Origin: Chlamydiia bacterium
GTDB taxonomy: Bacteria; Chlamydiota; Chlamydiia; Chlamydiales; Simkaniaceae
NCBI GenBank assembly: GCA_030429605.1
Contig: JAUIEV010000007.1
Location: 1 to 39,144 of the forward strand
Direction: 5' to 3'
Length of the DNA: 39,144 nucleotides
Position numbers and translations under genes: made by a program. The notes below the pieces were generated by a model, which was not told where the DNA came from, ran no database searches, and saw only the letters and a list, made by a program, of their open reading frames with translations. This document shows, one piece after another, positions 17,540 to 25,066 of the stretch; the stretch's first letter is position 1; each line of letters opens with the position of its first letter.

Positions 17540-17905
17540 TTACTTTTTCTTCATCCTGCTGACGAGTCTATGCGCGCCTTGCAGTAATCGTTTCGTGAAC
17601 CGAGACGTATTTTCAACAATTTGTCTCTGTGTTCTCTTAATCCAATACTCCCCTTCTTGGTGGATGTGCTCAGGCTCAGTTTCAAACGTTACCTCTTTTG
17701 GAGAAGTGCGCTTTGATTTGTGACCTTTTAGATGAGATTTTTTCTCTTCTAGTTTTTCATTTGATGTGATGAATTTTCGCTTTTTATAGTCTTCGAGTTG
17801 TTCTTTTGGGATTTTTTTCTCATCGTGAAGGATTTCTTCTTGAGTTTGAGCTTTGCGGACAGTTTTTTTCCGCTTATGTTTTATTGCATGAGGTGATTGT
17901 TTCAT
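17540..17905 (-). CDS. Small highly basic protein of unknown function
   Basis: 121 residues, not recognised. It is rich in K, R, E, Q and H throughout (KHKRKKTVRK, KKSHLKGHKSKR), with no hydrophobic segment and no cysteines. The C-terminal third (WIKRTQRQIVENTSRF, LLQGAHRLVSRMKKK) looks like two amphipathic helices. It is immediately upstream of, and co-directional with, the Hc2-like gene (24 bp gap), so the two probably share a transcript. A nucleic-acid-binding role is inferred only from charge and context. Confidence 0.7.
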   Translation of the reverse strand: MKQSPHAIKHKRKKTVRKAQTQEEILHDEKKIPKEQLEDYKKRKFITSNEKLEEKKSHLKGHKSKRTSPKEVTFETEPEHIHQEGEYWIKRTQRQIVENTSRFTKRLLQGAHRLVSRMKKK

Positions 17906-17946
17906 TCTTTCCTCGCTTTTTTACTGTCCAAACATGTGCTTACATT

Positions 17947-17968
17947 GGAGTGTTTTATAAAACACTCC
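17947..17968. repeat. 22-bp perfect palindrome upstream of the basic-protein operon
   Basis: GGAGTGTTTTA followed by its exact complement. On the plus strand it is followed by T-rich sequence (TTATTTTTAATTT), which would make a terminator, but no plus-strand gene precedes it. On the minus strand it lies between the GT9 gene and the basic-protein gene, about 40 bp upstream of the latter's start, so it could be an operator or a T-poor terminator for the GT9 gene. Confidence 0.7.
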
Positions 17969-18060
17969 TTATTTTTAATTTAAAGTCTTTGGAATTATTA
18001 TTCAAATTATTTATTTAAAAATGGTAATTAAACTAACAAGAATAAAGAAAAATAATATAA

Positions 18061-19017
18061 TTAGACTGGAATATTGTCTTTGTAGGCAAGTCTTCTAAAA
18101 GCAGAAAGCACTCTTCGCGTTGAGATAAACTCTTTCCATTTCCGGACACGCATCCGGGATCCCTTAAAGTTAGGAATGTACCATGGAGGAGTTAAAACAG
18201 CTCCCTTTAACCAACCTGGCCGCCACAGGCGCATTCTCTTGTAGCAGTCTGAGACAATAACTGTTGGAATCTGCAGGTTTGAAGCGAGATGGCCTATGAC
18301 AGAGTCATTCCCAATGACATACCCAGATTCATAGATGTATGACGCCATTGCATCGAGCTTTGGGAAGTATGGAAGAAGAAACCCTTTTTCTTCGATATCT
18401 AGCCATTCAGGGCGTTCAATGGGGCTCACAGAAAACACCACTTCAAATCCCTTTTCTTTTAAAAAGGCCCCTACTTGGAGAAACTTCTCTTTTTTCCACA
18501 TATCATCTTTGCGGCTACTTGTTGGATGAATGACAACCCTGTGAAGGTGTTTCCTGTGTATGAGGTTGTCAGGCGGAAGCAGTCCGTTGTTTGTTGATAT
18601 TTCGCGAGATTGGAGAAGCGAAGAAATAGCAACAGAAATATTTGTCACCATGCTTTGTGAGGCATTAAATACTCTGTCCCAAGAGGTTAGGTTTCCATGT
18701 TTGCTGTTTTCATACGTGGGATAAAAGACGGATAGATTTCTTAGTGTGCCACGTTTATATAAGTCAATGAGCTGGCGTGCTTTTTCAGTATTATCATTCT
18801 CTAAAATAATAAGAGAGTAGGGAAGAAAAGCCGTTTTTAACTCTTCGAGAGGAGGAAGTGTTTCAAAGGAGTGGTCGGGAAACCAGGGTGAAAGCTCTGA
18901 TAACTTATTGTGGTATGTTGTAACATCGTATCCGGCGTGCTTCAATCGATGAGAAGCAACCATCATTAGGAGACCATCTCCAATTCCTTTTGCACATACA
19001 ACTGCTGCTTTTTTCAT
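18061..19017 (-). CDS. GT9-family (heptosyltransferase-like) glycosyltransferase 1
   Basis: A 318-residue GT-B fold protein. The N-terminal glycine loop is KGIGDGLLMM. The donor-side region has VVIHPTSSRKDDMWKKEKF and the conserved block YVIGNDSVIGHLASNLQIPT, matching GNDSGPMHLAAALG-type motifs of ADP-heptose:LPS heptosyltransferases. It likely adds a sugar to lipooligosaccharide core in the inner membrane; donor and acceptor are unknown. The start overlaps the stop of the next upstream GT9 gene as ATGA, indicating coupling. The two GT9 proteins share LWRPGW, NFKG and the spacing of the C terminus, so they arose by duplication. Confidence 0.87.
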   Translation of the reverse strand: MKKAAVVCAKGIGDGLLMMVASHRLKHAGYDVTTYHNKLSELSPWFPDHSFETLPPLEELKTAFLPYSLIILENDNTEKARQLIDLYKRGTLRNLSVFYPTYENSKHGNLTSWDRVFNASQSMVTNISVAISSLLQSREISTNNGLLPPDNLIHRKHLHRVVIHPTSSRKDDMWKKEKFLQVGAFLKEKGFEVVFSVSPIERPEWLDIEEKGFLLPYFPKLDAMASYIYESGYVIGNDSVIGHLASNLQIPTVIVSDCYKRMRLWRPGWLKGAVLTPPWYIPNFKGSRMRVRKWKEFISTRRVLSAFRRLAYKDNIPV

Positions 19018-19925
19018 ATCGAGAGAACCGCTTTTACAATTCGGCGTGGTGAAACAAAATACTGCCAGTAATGGTCACGAATTGTCAAACCGATTCCTTT
19101 GAAATTTGGCAGTGGAAGGCGAGGCGTGACGAGAATATTACTTCCCCAGCCAGGTCGCCACAATTTTAAGAGGTGCGTATTTCCACCGACAGTGACTGTC
19201 GGTACGCCAATCAAGGAGGCCAGGTGGCCCGGCCCGGAGTCGTTCCCTATAAATGCATGTGCATTTTGAAGGAGCGTTGCAAGCTCAAGGAGGGATGAAC
19301 AGATCACCTGTGAAAAAGGGGTATTCAGTTTATCTCGTTCTGAATGCTGGCAGAGAAAGACAGGTGAGAATCCTTTTTTCTCCAATCGCTTTGCAAGATC
19401 AATGTACCGAGGAAGCGCCCAGTTTTTTTTCATATTCCCGCTAAATGGGTGGATATAGACGAGGCGACTTGTTTGCCCATGCCATGTATGAAACCATGGA
19501 GAACCATTTGAAATACCTGTTCTTCCAAAAAGTTGAAAGCTTGTATCACACAAGTTTTCTACCATAGTTTTTTGTGGATTGAGTTGGATATCCTGGTTCT
19601 TGTAGAGAGGAGACGGCTTTGGGAGAATAAACCGAATATCTCCAATCTCATCTTTTCTCAAGCTATGGAGCTTATATGCAAATGAAGAGTGGTCATTTTG
19701 AAAAAAAACAGTCGTATACGATGAAAGAAGGTCTTCTACGTCCTTTTCTGCGACTTCTGGTTCAATAGAAAACGTCTTTCCAAAAAGTGGCTTTAAATCG
19801 TCAGCAGCACGGTGAAAAAGCGTGACTTGTGCACCACTCTTTGCTGCATTCGAGGCGAAAATAGCAAAGAGGAGTGCGTCTCCGACTCCTCTTGCTGGAA
19901 AAATCGCAATCCTATTCTTGGTCAT
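19014..19925 (-). CDS. GT9-family (heptosyltransferase-like) glycosyltransferase 2
   Basis: A 303-residue paralog of the downstream neighbour. Motifs are PARGVGDALLF, YIHPFSGNMKKNW, HAFIGNDSGPGHLASLIGVP and LLKLWRPGW. The classical GNDSGP motif is complete here, whereas the neighbour has GNDSVI, so this copy looks closer to the ancestral enzyme. The start ATG is inside the end of the groEL paralog (14-bp overlap), and its stop overlaps the next gene by four bases. Expression therefore appears tied to the chaperonin gene. Confidence 0.88.
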   Translation of the reverse strand: MTKNRIAIFPARGVGDALLFAIFASNAAKSGAQVTLFHRAADDLKPLFGKTFSIEPEVAEKDVEDLLSSYTTVFFQNDHSSFAYKLHSLRKDEIGDIRFILPKPSPLYKNQDIQLNPQKTMVENLCDTSFQLFGRTGISNGSPWFHTWHGQTSRLVYIHPFSGNMKKNWALPRYIDLAKRLEKKGFSPVFLCQHSERDKLNTPFSQVICSSLLELATLLQNAHAFIGNDSGPGHLASLIGVPTVTVGGNTHLLKLWRPGWGSNILVTPRLPLPNFKGIGLTIRDHYWQYFVSPRRIVKAVLSI

Positions 19926-21504
19926 CTACAGCATCACCAATGAGTGCTTCTGAAATCAGCACGACACCAGCAACAGATGTTGAATAGACGAGGCTATTTT
20001 TTACAACCTTAGCAGGGTCAATGACATTTGATTGGAGAAGGTTTTCAACTTCACCTGTCAGCGCATTAAATCCCCACTCAACATCCTTTTTCAGTACTGC
20101 ATCTAAAAAGACTGAGCTATCGTACCCTGAGTTTTCCACAATTTGGCGAAAAGGAGCTTCACAGGCTTTTATAACAAGCTTTGCTCCAATAGCCTCATCA
20201 TGAGAAAAAGTAGAGAGGTCGATACCATCTCTTGCTCGAAGGAGGGTTGTTCCTCCACCTGCAACGTATCCACTTTGCAAGGCAGCGCGAGTCGAGTTGA
20301 GTGCATCCTCAAAAATTTGTTTTTTCCGCTTCATTTCGGCTTCGGTTGGTCCGCCAACACGAATAACCGCGACGCCACCAGAAAGCTTCGCCTTTCGCTC
20401 TTCAATCTTTTCTTTGTCGTATTCGCTTGTTGCATGCGCACTTTCTGTTTCCAGCTCTTTAATCCGAGCATGCACTGCAGACGTATCACCACTTCCTCCG
20501 ATAAGAACGGTTGTGTCTTTCGTGATTTCAACCCGTTCACATGTTCCAAGAACATCCGGCGTTGCATCCTTCAAGAGCATGCCTGTCTCTTCAGAAACGA
20601 CAGTTGCACCTGTAAGAACTGCTATATCTTGCAGCATTGCTTTTCTTCTGTCGCCAAAGCCAGGTGCTTTTACAGCACACACTTTAAGAGAGCCGCGAAG
20701 CTTATTTACGACGAGTGTTGAGAGAGGATCTCCATCAATATCCTCAGCAATCAAAAGGAGTTCCTGTCCTGATGCTGCGACAGACTGCAGGATTGGAAGG
20801 ATTTCTTGGACTGATGTGATTTTTTTATCTGTAATCAAAATTTGGGGAGAAGAGAGTTCAACGCGCATCTCTTCGGTATTTGTGCAAAAGTAAGGGGAAG
20901 TGTATCCACGATCAAACTGCATACCTTCAACAACTTCGACTTCAGTTTCAGTTGTTTTTCCGGCTTCAATGGTAATGACCCCGGATGTTCCAACTTTCTT
21001 GAATGCTGAAGCAATAGTTTTACCGATAGAAGCATCTCCTGATGCGGAGACAGTTGCTACATTTTCAGTTTGAGAGTCATTTGTAATCGGTTTTGCAAGT
21101 GTATCAATATGCGTTAAGAGCATTTCTGTTGCTTTGTCCATGCCTCTTTTTATGAGGATAGGGGATGCTCCAGAAGCAATATTTTTCACTCCATGCTTCA
21201 CGAGAGAGCGCAAAAGAACAATTCCAGTCGTTGTGCCGTCACCACTTGTTTCTTTTATTTTTGATGCGACCTCTTTTCCCATAGAAGCACCCATATTCAC
21301 ATACTGGTCTTGGAAAGAGATTTCCTTTACGATGCTGTTTCCGTCAGTTGTGATTTGTGGAGCACCAAAGCTGGATTCGAGACCAACATTTCTTCCCAAC
21401 GGGCCTAATGTGACGCATGCAGTATCAGCCAGTTTGTCAATACCTTCAGCGAGTTTGAGGCGAGCCTCTTCTTCAAAAACTAGTTCCTTTGCTTGCGATG
21501 TCAT
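19912..21504 (-). CDS. groEL: GroEL-like chaperonin paralog (no groES)
   Basis: A 530-residue group I chaperonin. Nucleotide motifs are retained: [18 protein letters not shown] and the Asp of [11 protein letters not shown]. Apical substrate/GroES-contact residues also look retained ([18 protein letters not shown]). It diverges from the housekeeping copy by ending DDQE without a GGM tail, and by the absence of groES and of a CIRCE element upstream. Chlamydiae carry three groEL genes; this is probably one of the two accessory copies (I recall groEL3 near a phosphoesterase). I chose ATG 21504 (AAGG seven bases upstream) over the TTG two codons earlier. Two GT9 genes follow with overlapping reading frames. 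Confidence 0.94.
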   Translation of the reverse strand: MTSQAKELVFEEEARLKLAEGIDKLADTACVTLGPLGRNVGLESSFGAPQITTDGNSIVKEISFQDQYVNMGASMGKEVASKIKETSGDGTTTGIVLLRSLVKHGVKNIASGASPILIKRGMDKATEMLLTHIDTLAKPITNDSQTENVATVSASGDASIGKTIASAFKKVGTSGVITIEAGKTTETEVEVVEGMQFDRGYTSPYFCTNTEEMRVELSSPQILITDKKITSVQEILPILQSVAASGQELLLIAEDIDGDPLSTLVVNKLRGSLKVCAVKAPGFGDRRKAMLQDIAVLTGATVVSEETGMLLKDATPDVLGTCERVEITKDTTVLIGGSGDTSAVHARIKELETESAHATSEYDKEKIEERKAKLSGGVAVIRVGGPTEAEMKRKKQIFEDALNSTRAALQSGYVAGGGTTLLRARDGIDLSTFSHDEAIGAKLVIKACEAPFRQIVENSGYDSSVFLDAVLKKDVEWGFNALTGEVENLLQSNVIDPAKVVKNSLVYSTSVAGVVLISEALIGDAVDDQE

Positions 21505-21534
21505 AAGCAACCTTTCGTATGATTTTTTCCGATA

Positions 21535-21563
21535 AATGTAGTGAACTATGCGATATTTCGCAA
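21535..21563 (-). promoter_or_regulatory. Putative promoter of the groEL-GT9 operon
   Basis: On the minus strand TTGCGA (21563-21558), 17-base spacer, TACATT (21540-21535); each box matches four of six consensus bases. It lies about 30 bases upstream of the groEL start. There is no CIRCE-type inverted repeat. Confidence 0.3.
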
Positions 21564-21593
21564 GGTGATTTTAGCAATGAAAAAAGCGTAGTG

Positions 21594-22622
21594 CTACTGT
21601 TTTCGAGCACAGCCAATAGTTTTGTAGGTTAGGCGGTTGCCATACCACTCTGCATCGAGAGGGTAATATACAATGTCAAAATCACCCATGAGGTGTGCTA
21701 TTTGAGCGAAATTTGAGCCTGATCGGATGAGGCAATCGCATTGAGTCATTAAGAGGAGGTCTCGCAAAGAAGAGTCGACCCCTGGTGCAAGGCGCTCGCC
21801 GTGCAGAGTAAAAACTACCTCGGGGGCTGTTTGATAAGTAATCATGGGGAGGTCCACAGCTCGCTCAAGTGTCGCAAGGAGCTCATTTGGCGCAGCATAG
21901 TCTGTAAAGAGCACGACATGCAGAGGCTCATACTGAAACTCCTGAGCAAGGAGTTTTAGTTGGTCAATATAGTACTGGTTGGGTGGGAATTTGTAGGGCT
22001 CTCCTACATCCATAAATCCTTTTTTTAGAGGAAGAATACCTGGCTCATCATCAGGAAGAAGAGAAAATTCTTGCTCAGAAAAAAAACCATCAATGTCAAA
22101 ATAGGACCCTTTTCGAATGTGTAGTGCAACAGTTCGCACATTCATAGGCACATCAAGCGTCACTGAAATATCTTTTGGAGAGAGCATTTCCCTTAGGTGT
22201 GCTCTAAATTCAGCGTCAGAGAGCATGTCTTTCCATTCTCCGACATCAGCACAGGTAGACCATGAGGGAGAGGTATAGAAAAAATCGACAAGATAACATG
22301 TATTGTCTTGTGGAACAAAAGAGGCCTCTTTTTCATCAAACTTGCATTTTTTTTCCTTGATTCGTGTCCATTTTCCTATTGCATGAGGCTCTTTGTCAGC
22401 GAGGTGAAAGTGTTCTGAATATGGAAAGTAGTGGTAGAGATATGGGATACTGTATTTATGGGAAAACCACTTTGCTTTTGAATACGCTATAAGTTGGTCT
22501 CCCATTCGACCAAGTCCACATGCAGAACCGTTTTTGCCTGGTATATATTGCATATGGGTAATGTATGTCTCACCGGGGATTCTCGAAATGAAAAAAAGCG
22601 CAAGAAAGAGAACGAGTCTCAT
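21594..22622 (-). CDS. Exported fucosyltransferase-like protein (GT11/GT23-like fold suspected)
   Basis: 342 residues. The N terminus (RLVLFLALFFISRI) is a probable signal peptide. Then comes GLGRMGDQLIAYSKAKWFS, resembling the GGLGNQ...A start of alpha-1,2-fucosyltransferases. The central HIRKGSYFDIDG resembles the HxRRGD motif that binds GDP-sugar, and SLRDLLLMTQCDCLIRSGS, with a serine-rich turn, resembles the third conserved block. Together these suggest a GDP-fucose-type glycosyltransferase, but I cannot identify the family with certainty. Export to the periplasm or beyond would be unusual for a nucleotide-sugar enzyme. The start lies one base after the yitT-like stop. Confidence 0.6.
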   Translation of the reverse strand: MRLVLFLALFFISRIPGETYITHMQYIPGKNGSACGLGRMGDQLIAYSKAKWFSHKYSIPYLYHYFPYSEHFHLADKEPHAIGKWTRIKEKKCKFDEKEASFVPQDNTCYLVDFFYTSPSWSTCADVGEWKDMLSDAEFRAHLREMLSPKDISVTLDVPMNVRTVALHIRKGSYFDIDGFFSEQEFSLLPDDEPGILPLKKGFMDVGEPYKFPPNQYYIDQLKLLAQEFQYEPLHVVLFTDYAAPNELLATLERAVDLPMITYQTAPEVVFTLHGERLAPGVDSSLRDLLLMTQCDCLIRSGSNFAQIAHLMGDFDIVYYPLDAEWYGNRLTYKTIGCARKQ

Positions 22623-22623
22623 G

Positions 22624-23529
22624 CTAGCTCAAAACCTTTTTTTTGCGCCGCGTTGATTTTTTTGCAATCTGCTCCGGTTTCCCGTAGACAACCTCGTGAA
22701 GGTTTTGCACGGATATAAAAGCGCATGGATCAGTTCTCAGCACAATTTCTTTGAGGTCTGCTAAGTCGAGTCGTTCAACAATTACAAATAGAATTTCTCT
22801 AGGATCACCGCTGTATCCGCCTCTTCCATACATGACGGTCAACCCGAGGCCCATTTTGTTCATGATAACTTCGCCAAGCTCGTCCGTCTTGTTTGAAATA
22901 ATCATGACTGATTTGAGCTCATCAAGACCAACAATGACGATGTCCATCATTTTGAAGGCTACAATGTATGTCATTAAAGACTGGAGGGCTATGTGCCAAT
23001 CATAAAAAAGTACGCCGTACGCAGCAAAAATAAAAAAGTTAATGAAAAGAATGACTTGGCCAACCGTAAATCCGTACTTCTTGTTAATAATAATCGCAAG
23101 AATCTCGGTGCCATCTAGGCAGCCCCCAAAACGAATAATGAGGCCTGCACCAATACCAAGTATTGCACCACCAATAACAATGATTTCGAGTGGGTCTCCA
23201 TAAAAGCTTGGTGCCTTTTCAAGAATTGTCAAGAAGGCAGAAAAAAGAACAACTGCAACAGCCATCTGAAGGACAAAGGTGCGTCGAATGAATCGATAGG
23301 AGAGATAGAGAAAGGGGAGGGTAAGCACGATGTAAAAAAGTGAGAAAAATGTTTCGCCAAACACACGGGTAAGAATCATTGAAATACCAATGATACCACC
23401 ATCAATCAGTTTATTTGGAAGGAGGAAGATCTGGATAGAGGCAGCAGCAAGAAAGGCGCCGATAGTTGTAAACAGGTACGACACTATGTGTTGAGAAAGA
23501 GTTTTTTTTCCAGCGTTGGCTACAACCAT
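22624..23529 (-). CDS. YitT-family membrane protein (DUF161 plus DUF2179)
   Basis: About 301 residues. Five or so hydrophobic segments fill residues 10-190, including the family block PNKLIDGGIIGISMIL and GIGAGLIIRFGGCLDGTEIL. The C-terminal soluble domain (VMYGRGGYSGDPREILFVIV, residues about 210-280) is DUF2179, found in YitT/YebE relatives of unknown transport function. A basic tail (KKSTRRKKK) ends it. The frame extends to 23631 across the tRNA-Asp gene, so I start at ATG 23529, which has GAGAGG four bases upstream. It may be read through from the tRNAs. Confidence 0.9.
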   Translation of the reverse strand: MVVANAGKKTLSQHIVSYLFTTIGAFLAAASIQIFLLPNKLIDGGIIGISMILTRVFGETFFSLFYIVLTLPFLYLSYRFIRRTFVLQMAVAVVLFSAFLTILEKAPSFYGDPLEIIVIGGAILGIGAGLIIRFGGCLDGTEILAIIINKKYGFTVGQVILFINFFIFAAYGVLFYDWHIALQSLMTYIVAFKMMDIVIVGLDELKSVMIISNKTDELGEVIMNKMGLGLTVMYGRGGYSGDPREILFVIVERLDLADLKEIVLRTDPCAFISVQNLHEVVYGKPEQIAKKSTRRKKKVLS

Positions 23530-23604
23530 GTGACCTCTCAAAGTTGGGTAAGAAGAACTATGGAACGGCTTCGAAACATTGTCAAGAAAGAACGCGTATA
23601 AAAA

Positions 23605-23678
23605 CGCGGGAGACGGGACTCGAACCCGCAACTTCCAGCGTGACAGGCTGGTGCTCTAACCAATTGAACTACTCCCGC
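23605..23678 (-). tRNA. tRNA-Asp (GTC)
   Basis: Minus-strand cloverleaf with acceptor GCGGGAG/CTCCCGC, anticodon stem CCAGC/GCTGG, loop CTGTCAC giving anticodon GTC, TTCGAGT loop, and discriminator G. CCA is not encoded. It is downstream of tRNA-Val in a two-tRNA unit; the spacer (23679-23718) has two small hairpins. Confidence 0.97.
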
Positions 23679-23718
23679 ACAAGTAAATCAGCTCTTCGGG
23701 CTGATGCGTGTGCATCGT

Positions 23719-23791
23719 TGGGCGCAACAGGATTCGAACCTATGACCGCCTGTGTGTAAGACAGGTGCTCTACCAACTGAGCTATACGCCC
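23719..23791 (-). tRNA. tRNA-Val (TAC)
   Basis: Minus-strand cloverleaf with acceptor GGGCGTA/TGCGCCC, anticodon stem CCTGT/ACAGG, loop CTTACAC giving anticodon TAC, TTCGAAT loop, and discriminator A. CCA is not encoded. Confidence 0.97.
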
Positions 23792-23806
23792 GAAAAAGAT
23801 GGCATA

Positions 23807-23838
23807 ACAATACTTGAAGGAGATATTTAACCTCAAGT
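23807..23838 (-). promoter_or_regulatory. Putative tRNA-Val/Asp promoter overlapping an inverted repeat
   Basis: Minus strand TTGAGG (23836-23831), 18-base spacer, TATTGT (23812-23807), about 15 bases before the mature tRNA-Val end. The region is also a near-perfect inverted repeat: ACTTGAAGG (23812-23820) against CCTCAAGT (23831-23838) with one bulged base. Confidence 0.35.
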
Positions 23839-23916
23839 GTTTTTGAATTTTTCCCGATTTTTTTTAACTTCAGAGCCACAAGAAGGTTTTGAACATACAT
23901 TTATTCTTTCATTGGT

Positions 23917-24300
23917 ATGATAGAAAGCATGTTCAAGTATTTTTTTGTTCTTGTTTTCCTCTTTATGATGAGTTGCTCCTCGCCAGAATCTTTTTTACGT
24001 GATTCAGAGCACATTCAAAAGCAGCTTCTTACATTGTTTCAAGAAGTTGAAACAATAGAGGATTTAACTGAGAGAGGGCCTGTAATTCGTCAACTGTCGA
24101 TGGAGCTAGTAAAGCTTATTGAAAAAGTGAATGAGTACTACAAGGGAAAGAAGCGTGTGGAAGAAAACCGTTTTACACTCCCTGTTTCAGAAGCGCTTCA
24201 GTGGGAGATGAAGCGCATCTATGAAATAGAGGGAGCTCGAGAGATTGTTGAAAAGTATCAACGAGAGGCGCTTATTCGCCTTGATGATTCTGTTCGGTGA
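23917..24300 (+). CDS. Small putative lipoprotein
   Basis: 127 residues, no recognised family. The N terminus is a classic lipoprotein signal: a basic/hydrophobic stretch (FKYFFVLVFLFMM) followed by SCSS, with the lipobox Cys at about residue 20. The mature part is charged and largely helical (heptad-like KQLLTLFQEVETIEDL), suggesting a coiled-coil envelope protein. An ATG at 23929 would also give a normal signal peptide; neither start has a strong ribosome site. Its 3' end overlaps the convergent surE 3' end by 29 bp. Confidence 0.75.
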   Translation: MIESMFKYFFVLVFLFMMSCSSPESFLRDSEHIQKQLLTLFQEVETIEDLTERGPVIRQLSMELVKLIEKVNEYYKGKKRVEENRFTLPVSEALQWEMKRIYEIEGAREIVEKYQREALIRLDDSVR

Positions 24301-25066
24301 GAAGTTCCTCTAAGGGTTGAGTCGTAAACAGTCCATTGTAACGATCGTATGTCTCATGATCTGTCCAGCTTCGAGCTGTAATAGGAGCCATTGTAATATA
24401 GCCCTCTTTCAGCAATGCAATATCAGTATCAGGATGCTCTTCATATGCATTCCATTTTCCGTTCAGCATAACACTTCCATCAGCGTGTGTAGATGGGTCT
24501 TCTTGAACATAGCTCATTCCTTGCTTTGCAACTCGAATGCCTTTAATGCTGCTTTGAGGATGATGGGGAAAAGTGACATTAAAAAAAGTATATCTTGGAA
24601 GGCCATGTTCTAAAGTATGGAGAACTATAGGGGGAATGAACATTTTCATATCAAAAAAGCTGTCTTGAGATAAGTGCTCAAATGAAAAAGCGATACCAGG
24701 AATACCTCTAAGAGCCCCTTCTAAAACACCGCCTACTGTACCACTGTAAAACGCGTTCCTCCCCGCATTCGTGCCGTGGTTTATGCCTGAGAGAATAATA
24801 TCAGGCTGAATGCCGAGTACGCTCACTGCAACTTTGACACAATCTGCAGGGGTTCCAGACACCTTCCATGCATTTTTTTTGTAGCCTTCAGCTTTCGAAA
24901 TTTCGAGAGGGCGTGTGAAAGTAAATCCAAGCGCTGTACCGGACTGCTGCGTTGCAGGAGCAACAACATGGACGTCTCCAATTGATTCGACAGCTTGGTA
25001 GAGCTCTTGAATTCCAGGAGCATCGTATCCATCATCATTCACAAGTAGTATAGTTGGGGGTTTCAT
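24272..25066 (-). CDS. surE: 5'/3'-nucleotidase SurE
   Basis: 264 residues, starting ILLVNDDGYDAPGI, the metal-binding Asp-Asp motif of SurE. VVAPATQQSGTALGFT, LSGINHGTNAGRNAFYSGTVG and the central dimer region follow the family. SurE removes phosphate from nucleoside monophosphates in stationary or stressed cells. It overlaps the end of putP by four bases (ATGA). In Chlamydia I recall surE next to a PP-loop ATPase gene, as here. Confidence 0.95.
   Translation of the reverse strand: MKPPTILLVNDDGYDAPGIQELYQAVESIGDVHVVAPATQQSGTALGFTFTRPLEISKAEGYKKNAWKVSGTPADCVKVAVSVLGIQPDIILSGINHGTNAGRNAFYSGTVGGVLEGALRGIPGIAFSFEHLSQDSFFDMKMFIPPIVLHTLEHGLPRYTFFNVTFPHHPQSSIKGIRVAKQGMSYVQEDPSTHADGSVMLNGKWNAYEEHPDTDIALLKEGYITMAPITARSWTDHETYDRYNGLFTTQPLEELLTEQNHQGE

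Noticed and set aside
20143..20893. Long plus-strand frames opposite groEL (192 and 198 codons)
   Set aside because: They lie wholly inside a secure, highly conserved gene on the other strand and show no recognisable domain.
21505..21593. CIRCE/HrcA operator before groEL
   Set aside because: No TTAGCACTC-type inverted repeat is present; only a four-base GCGA/TCGC symmetry.
23544..23900. Small frames through tRNA-Asp and tRNA-Val
   Set aside because: They are translations of tRNA genes and have no support as proteins.
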